Both the position numbers and the translations under genes were made by a program. Below, one piece after another: positions 14,728 through 16,161 of a DNA stretch of 16,161 bases. The first letter of the stretch is position 1; each line of letters opens with the position of its first letter. Origin of the DNA: Candidatus Pacearchaeota archaeon (GTDB lineage: Archaea > Nanobdellota > Nanobdellia > Pacearchaeales > GW2011-AR1). The stretch spans positions 1 to 16,161 of the forward strand of contig RFLC01000091.1 of the NCBI GenBank assembly GCA_003694055.1. The letters run 5' to 3'. A model generated the notes under the pieces. That model was not told the DNA's origin. It saw only the letters and a program-made list of their open reading frames with translations, and searched no databases.

Positions 14728-15672
14728 ATGAGGTTCAGAGAGGCGGTGCTGGGGGAGCTGGTCCGGAACGGATATTCTCAGAGAAAGGATGGTGTCAAAG
14801 TTTGGAACATCGCGTCAAACCCTGACTTGCTCTACACAAGCGACAGCTTTGTACGAAACTACTTGAAGCTGCGCGCCCACCCGCGCTACAGAAAAGTTGT
14901 ACTGAGCATCGAGAAAGCGCTCATAAAAGAACACGCTAAAAAAGTTCTAGCAGGGCTGGAGAACGAGCCTTGCAACTTGATTGATGTAGGTTGTGCAGAC
15001 GGCGAGAAGTTCTCAACTTTCCTCAATGCTTTGCGGCATTCCGGGAGCTTTCGGTGCTGCGCTCTCAACGCGAGCAAAAGGCTTGTTGATTTGACAATAA
15101 GCAATGTGAAAAAGAAAAAGTTGAAGAATGTCACAGCCTACCTTAAGTTTTACAGAACGATGAACGAAGTTGATTGCGTGATTAGCGAGGTTCGCAGCAC
15201 TGCTTACCGACGGAATATTGTGCTATTCTTCGGCTCTCTCCTTTCACTCTTTGAGATTCATGAGATGCTTTTCCGCATCTCCTCTGCGATGCTGCCGGGC
15301 GACAGGTTGGTGGTTGGCATTGGCATCAGAAAAGGAAAGCGGCTGCAAAACCTCAGAAATTACACGCAAAAAGAATTTAGAAGGCAATTTGAGCCGGCGA
15401 TGAAAGAGATTGGGTTTAGGGCAGGAGAGCTAGAGTATGGTGCGAGGTTCGCGAACGCGCGCGTGGAGATATTTTTCAAAGTTAAGAAGGCAAGGAAAGT
15501 CAAGTTCCGCGGAAAGACGCTGGCGTTCAACGAGGGCGACGAGATTGTGGTTGCATACATCTACAAATACTTCCCAAATGAATTGAAGAGGATTTTCAGG
15601 ATGTATTTCAGAAAAGTTGAAATGTTTAAGGATAATCTCGAGGAGTATGCGCTTGTTCTGAGCGAGAAGTGA
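14728..15672 (+). CDS. SAM-dependent methyltransferase, EgtD-like (Methyltransf_33 type)
   Basis: 314 residues with a class I SAM-binding core: motif I is LIDVGCADGEKF (84-95), followed by the segment LFFGSLLSLFEIHEM (166-180) and LPGDRLVVGIGI (189-200). The FFGS segment plus PGDRLVVG is the pattern I associate with the EgtD-like family, in which EgtD trimethylates histidine in ergothioneine synthesis. The C terminus, with FNEGDEIVVAYIYKYF (267-282), recalls the substrate-binding end of that family. The N-terminal part (FVRNYLKLRAHPRYRKVV) is a weak match to the usual N-terminal helix. No ergothioneine partner gene is nearby, so the substrate is unknown and could be a protein or small molecule. 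The ATG is set by the TATA spacing. The TGA ends at 15672, directly abutting the convergent tRNA-Ala. Confidence 0.75.
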   Translation: MRFREAVLGELVRNGYSQRKDGVKVWNIASNPDLLYTSDSFVRNYLKLRAHPRYRKVVLSIEKALIKEHAKKVLAGLENEPCNLIDVGCADGEKFSTFLNALRHSGSFRCCALNASKRLVDLTISNVKKKKLKNVTAYLKFYRTMNEVDCVISEVRSTAYRRNIVLFFGSLLSLFEIHEMLFRISSAMLPGDRLVVGIGIRKGKRLQNLRNYTQKEFRRQFEPAMKEIGFRAGELEYGARFANARVEIFFKVKKARKVKFRGKTLAFNEGDEIVVAYIYKYFPNELKRIFRMYFRKVEMFKDNLEEYALVLSEK

Positions 15673-15743
15673 TGGACCCGCCGAGAATCGAACTCGGGAC
15701 TCCGCAATGCGAATGCGGCATTTTACCACTAGACTACGGGCCC
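15673..15743 (-). tRNA. tRNA-Ala (anticodon CGC)
   Basis: On the minus strand the acceptor stem is GGGCCCG/CGGGTCC, with the G3-U70 wobble pair that marks alanine tRNAs, and discriminator A. The anticodon stem CCGCA/TGCGG encloses TTCGCAT, giving anticodon CGC, which reads GCG. The T arm is CCGAG-TTCGATT-CTCGG. The variable loop is short (AGTC). The D stem is weak: GTCT opposite AAAT leaves a C-A mismatch. At 71 nt it has no CCA and no intron. GCG is a very common Ala codon in these genes. Confidence 0.93.
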
Positions 15744-16161
15744 AGTTTGTCAAGACAAATCTGATTTTTAAGATTTATGAGTCTTCGCAAATCATTAATC
15801 CGCGCGCAAGAAACCTTGTTTTAAAGTGGGAACGAGTGTGGTGTGTTTTATTCTAAAAATGAGAAGATTGAGCTAGCGTCGATGGCATTTCGAGGTGAAA
15901 TTTTGCGTGGCGCGCCAACGTGACGCGCGAGCACGAGCGGCGCGCGTTGGTGAGTGCTTGCATGAGAGCGCGCTTTAGGCGACGCGCGATGTTGAGATAA
16001 AACTGAGTTTGTCGGTGGCAGAGCATTAACGTTGGTGAGGAAATTAATGCGCAAAGCGCAAGCGCGCGCAACGTTGCTTACCCAAGCCCAGCGTTTTAAT
16101 GGGAGGGAATGCCACTTCTCCTGCCAAACACGTGAAAATTTAAATACATTCTAGCGCTAGA
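15744..16161. other. Intergenic region, GCGC-rich; no supported gene
   Basis: 418 nt to the window edge. After the tRNA-Ala promoter I see no tRNA, rRNA or convincing frame; two overlapping minus-strand frames (15848-16071) are low-quality. Visible structure: GGCGCGCC at 15909-15916, an inverted repeat CCAACG/CGTTGG (15915-15920 with 15945-15950), and a direct repeat CGTTGGTGAG at 15945-15954 and 16030-16039. AAATTTAAATAC near 16136-16147 could be a TATA box for a plus-strand gene beyond the edge. Confidence 0.45.
15764..15771 (-). promoter_or_regulatory. TATA box for tRNA-Ala
   Basis: TTAAAAAT on the minus strand is centred about 25 nt before the tRNA 5' end at 15743. Confidence 0.6.

Noticed and set aside
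15848..16071. Two overlapping minus-strand frames of about 70 codons
   Set aside because: Arg/Ala-rich from GCGC runs, mutually overlapping, with no TATA box and no similarity.
1..16161. CRISPR array, insertion sequence, integrase or defence genes
   Set aside because: No regularly spaced repeats, transposase or integrase motifs were seen on either strand.

Overview
The window is archaeal. Transcription and translation genes of archaeal type (RNA polymerase H, B and A, an archaeal NusA-like KH protein, ribosomal L1, P0/L10 and P1/L12, prefoldin alpha) sit behind TATA boxes about 24-27 nt upstream of the expected transcript start, and none of the three tRNA genes encodes CCA. The lineage is uncertain. 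Compact proteins, an unsplit and shortened RNA polymerase A chain, leaderless promoters and short intergenic gaps suggest a small-genome, DPANN-like archaeon, but this is inference.

Layout. 1-378: the C-terminal end of 6-phosphogluconate dehydrogenase (+). 536-608: tRNA-Gln(UUG) (+). 851-1345: nucleoside diphosphate kinase (-). 1492-8888: an RNA polymerase operon (+), rpoH-rpoB-rpoA-nusA, with gaps of 1-3 nt; here A' and A'' form one chain. 8976-9049: tRNA-Thr(UGU) (+). 9058-11069: a ribosomal stalk operon (+), rpl1-rpl10-rpl12, with strong Shine-Dalgarno sites and a leader hairpin that contains the rpl1 ribosome-binding site. 11528-13754: prefoldin alpha and single-chain transketolase (-), overlapping by 8 nt. 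14134-14583: an unrecognised 149-residue protein (-). 14728-15672: an EgtD-like SAM methyltransferase (+), ending exactly at the 3' end of a convergent tRNA-Ala(CGC) gene (-). The rest (about 11070-11527, 13755-14133, 15744-16161) has no gene I can support. It is rich in GCGCGC runs and short hairpins.

How the genes fit together. Most of the window is growth machinery: polymerase, an associated KH protein, ribosomal stalk proteins, tRNAs and a chaperone subunit. 6-phosphogluconate dehydrogenase and transketolase point to pentose-phosphate metabolism, and nucleoside diphosphate kinase supplies NTPs.

The points most worth a second look are the compact fused RpoA, with almost no sequence between the bridge-helix region and the trigger loop; non-consensus residues in its active-site motifs; a P0 protein lacking the terminal motif that L12 keeps; and a probable autoregulatory hairpin ahead of rpl1. 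I did not find a clearly new multi-gene system.
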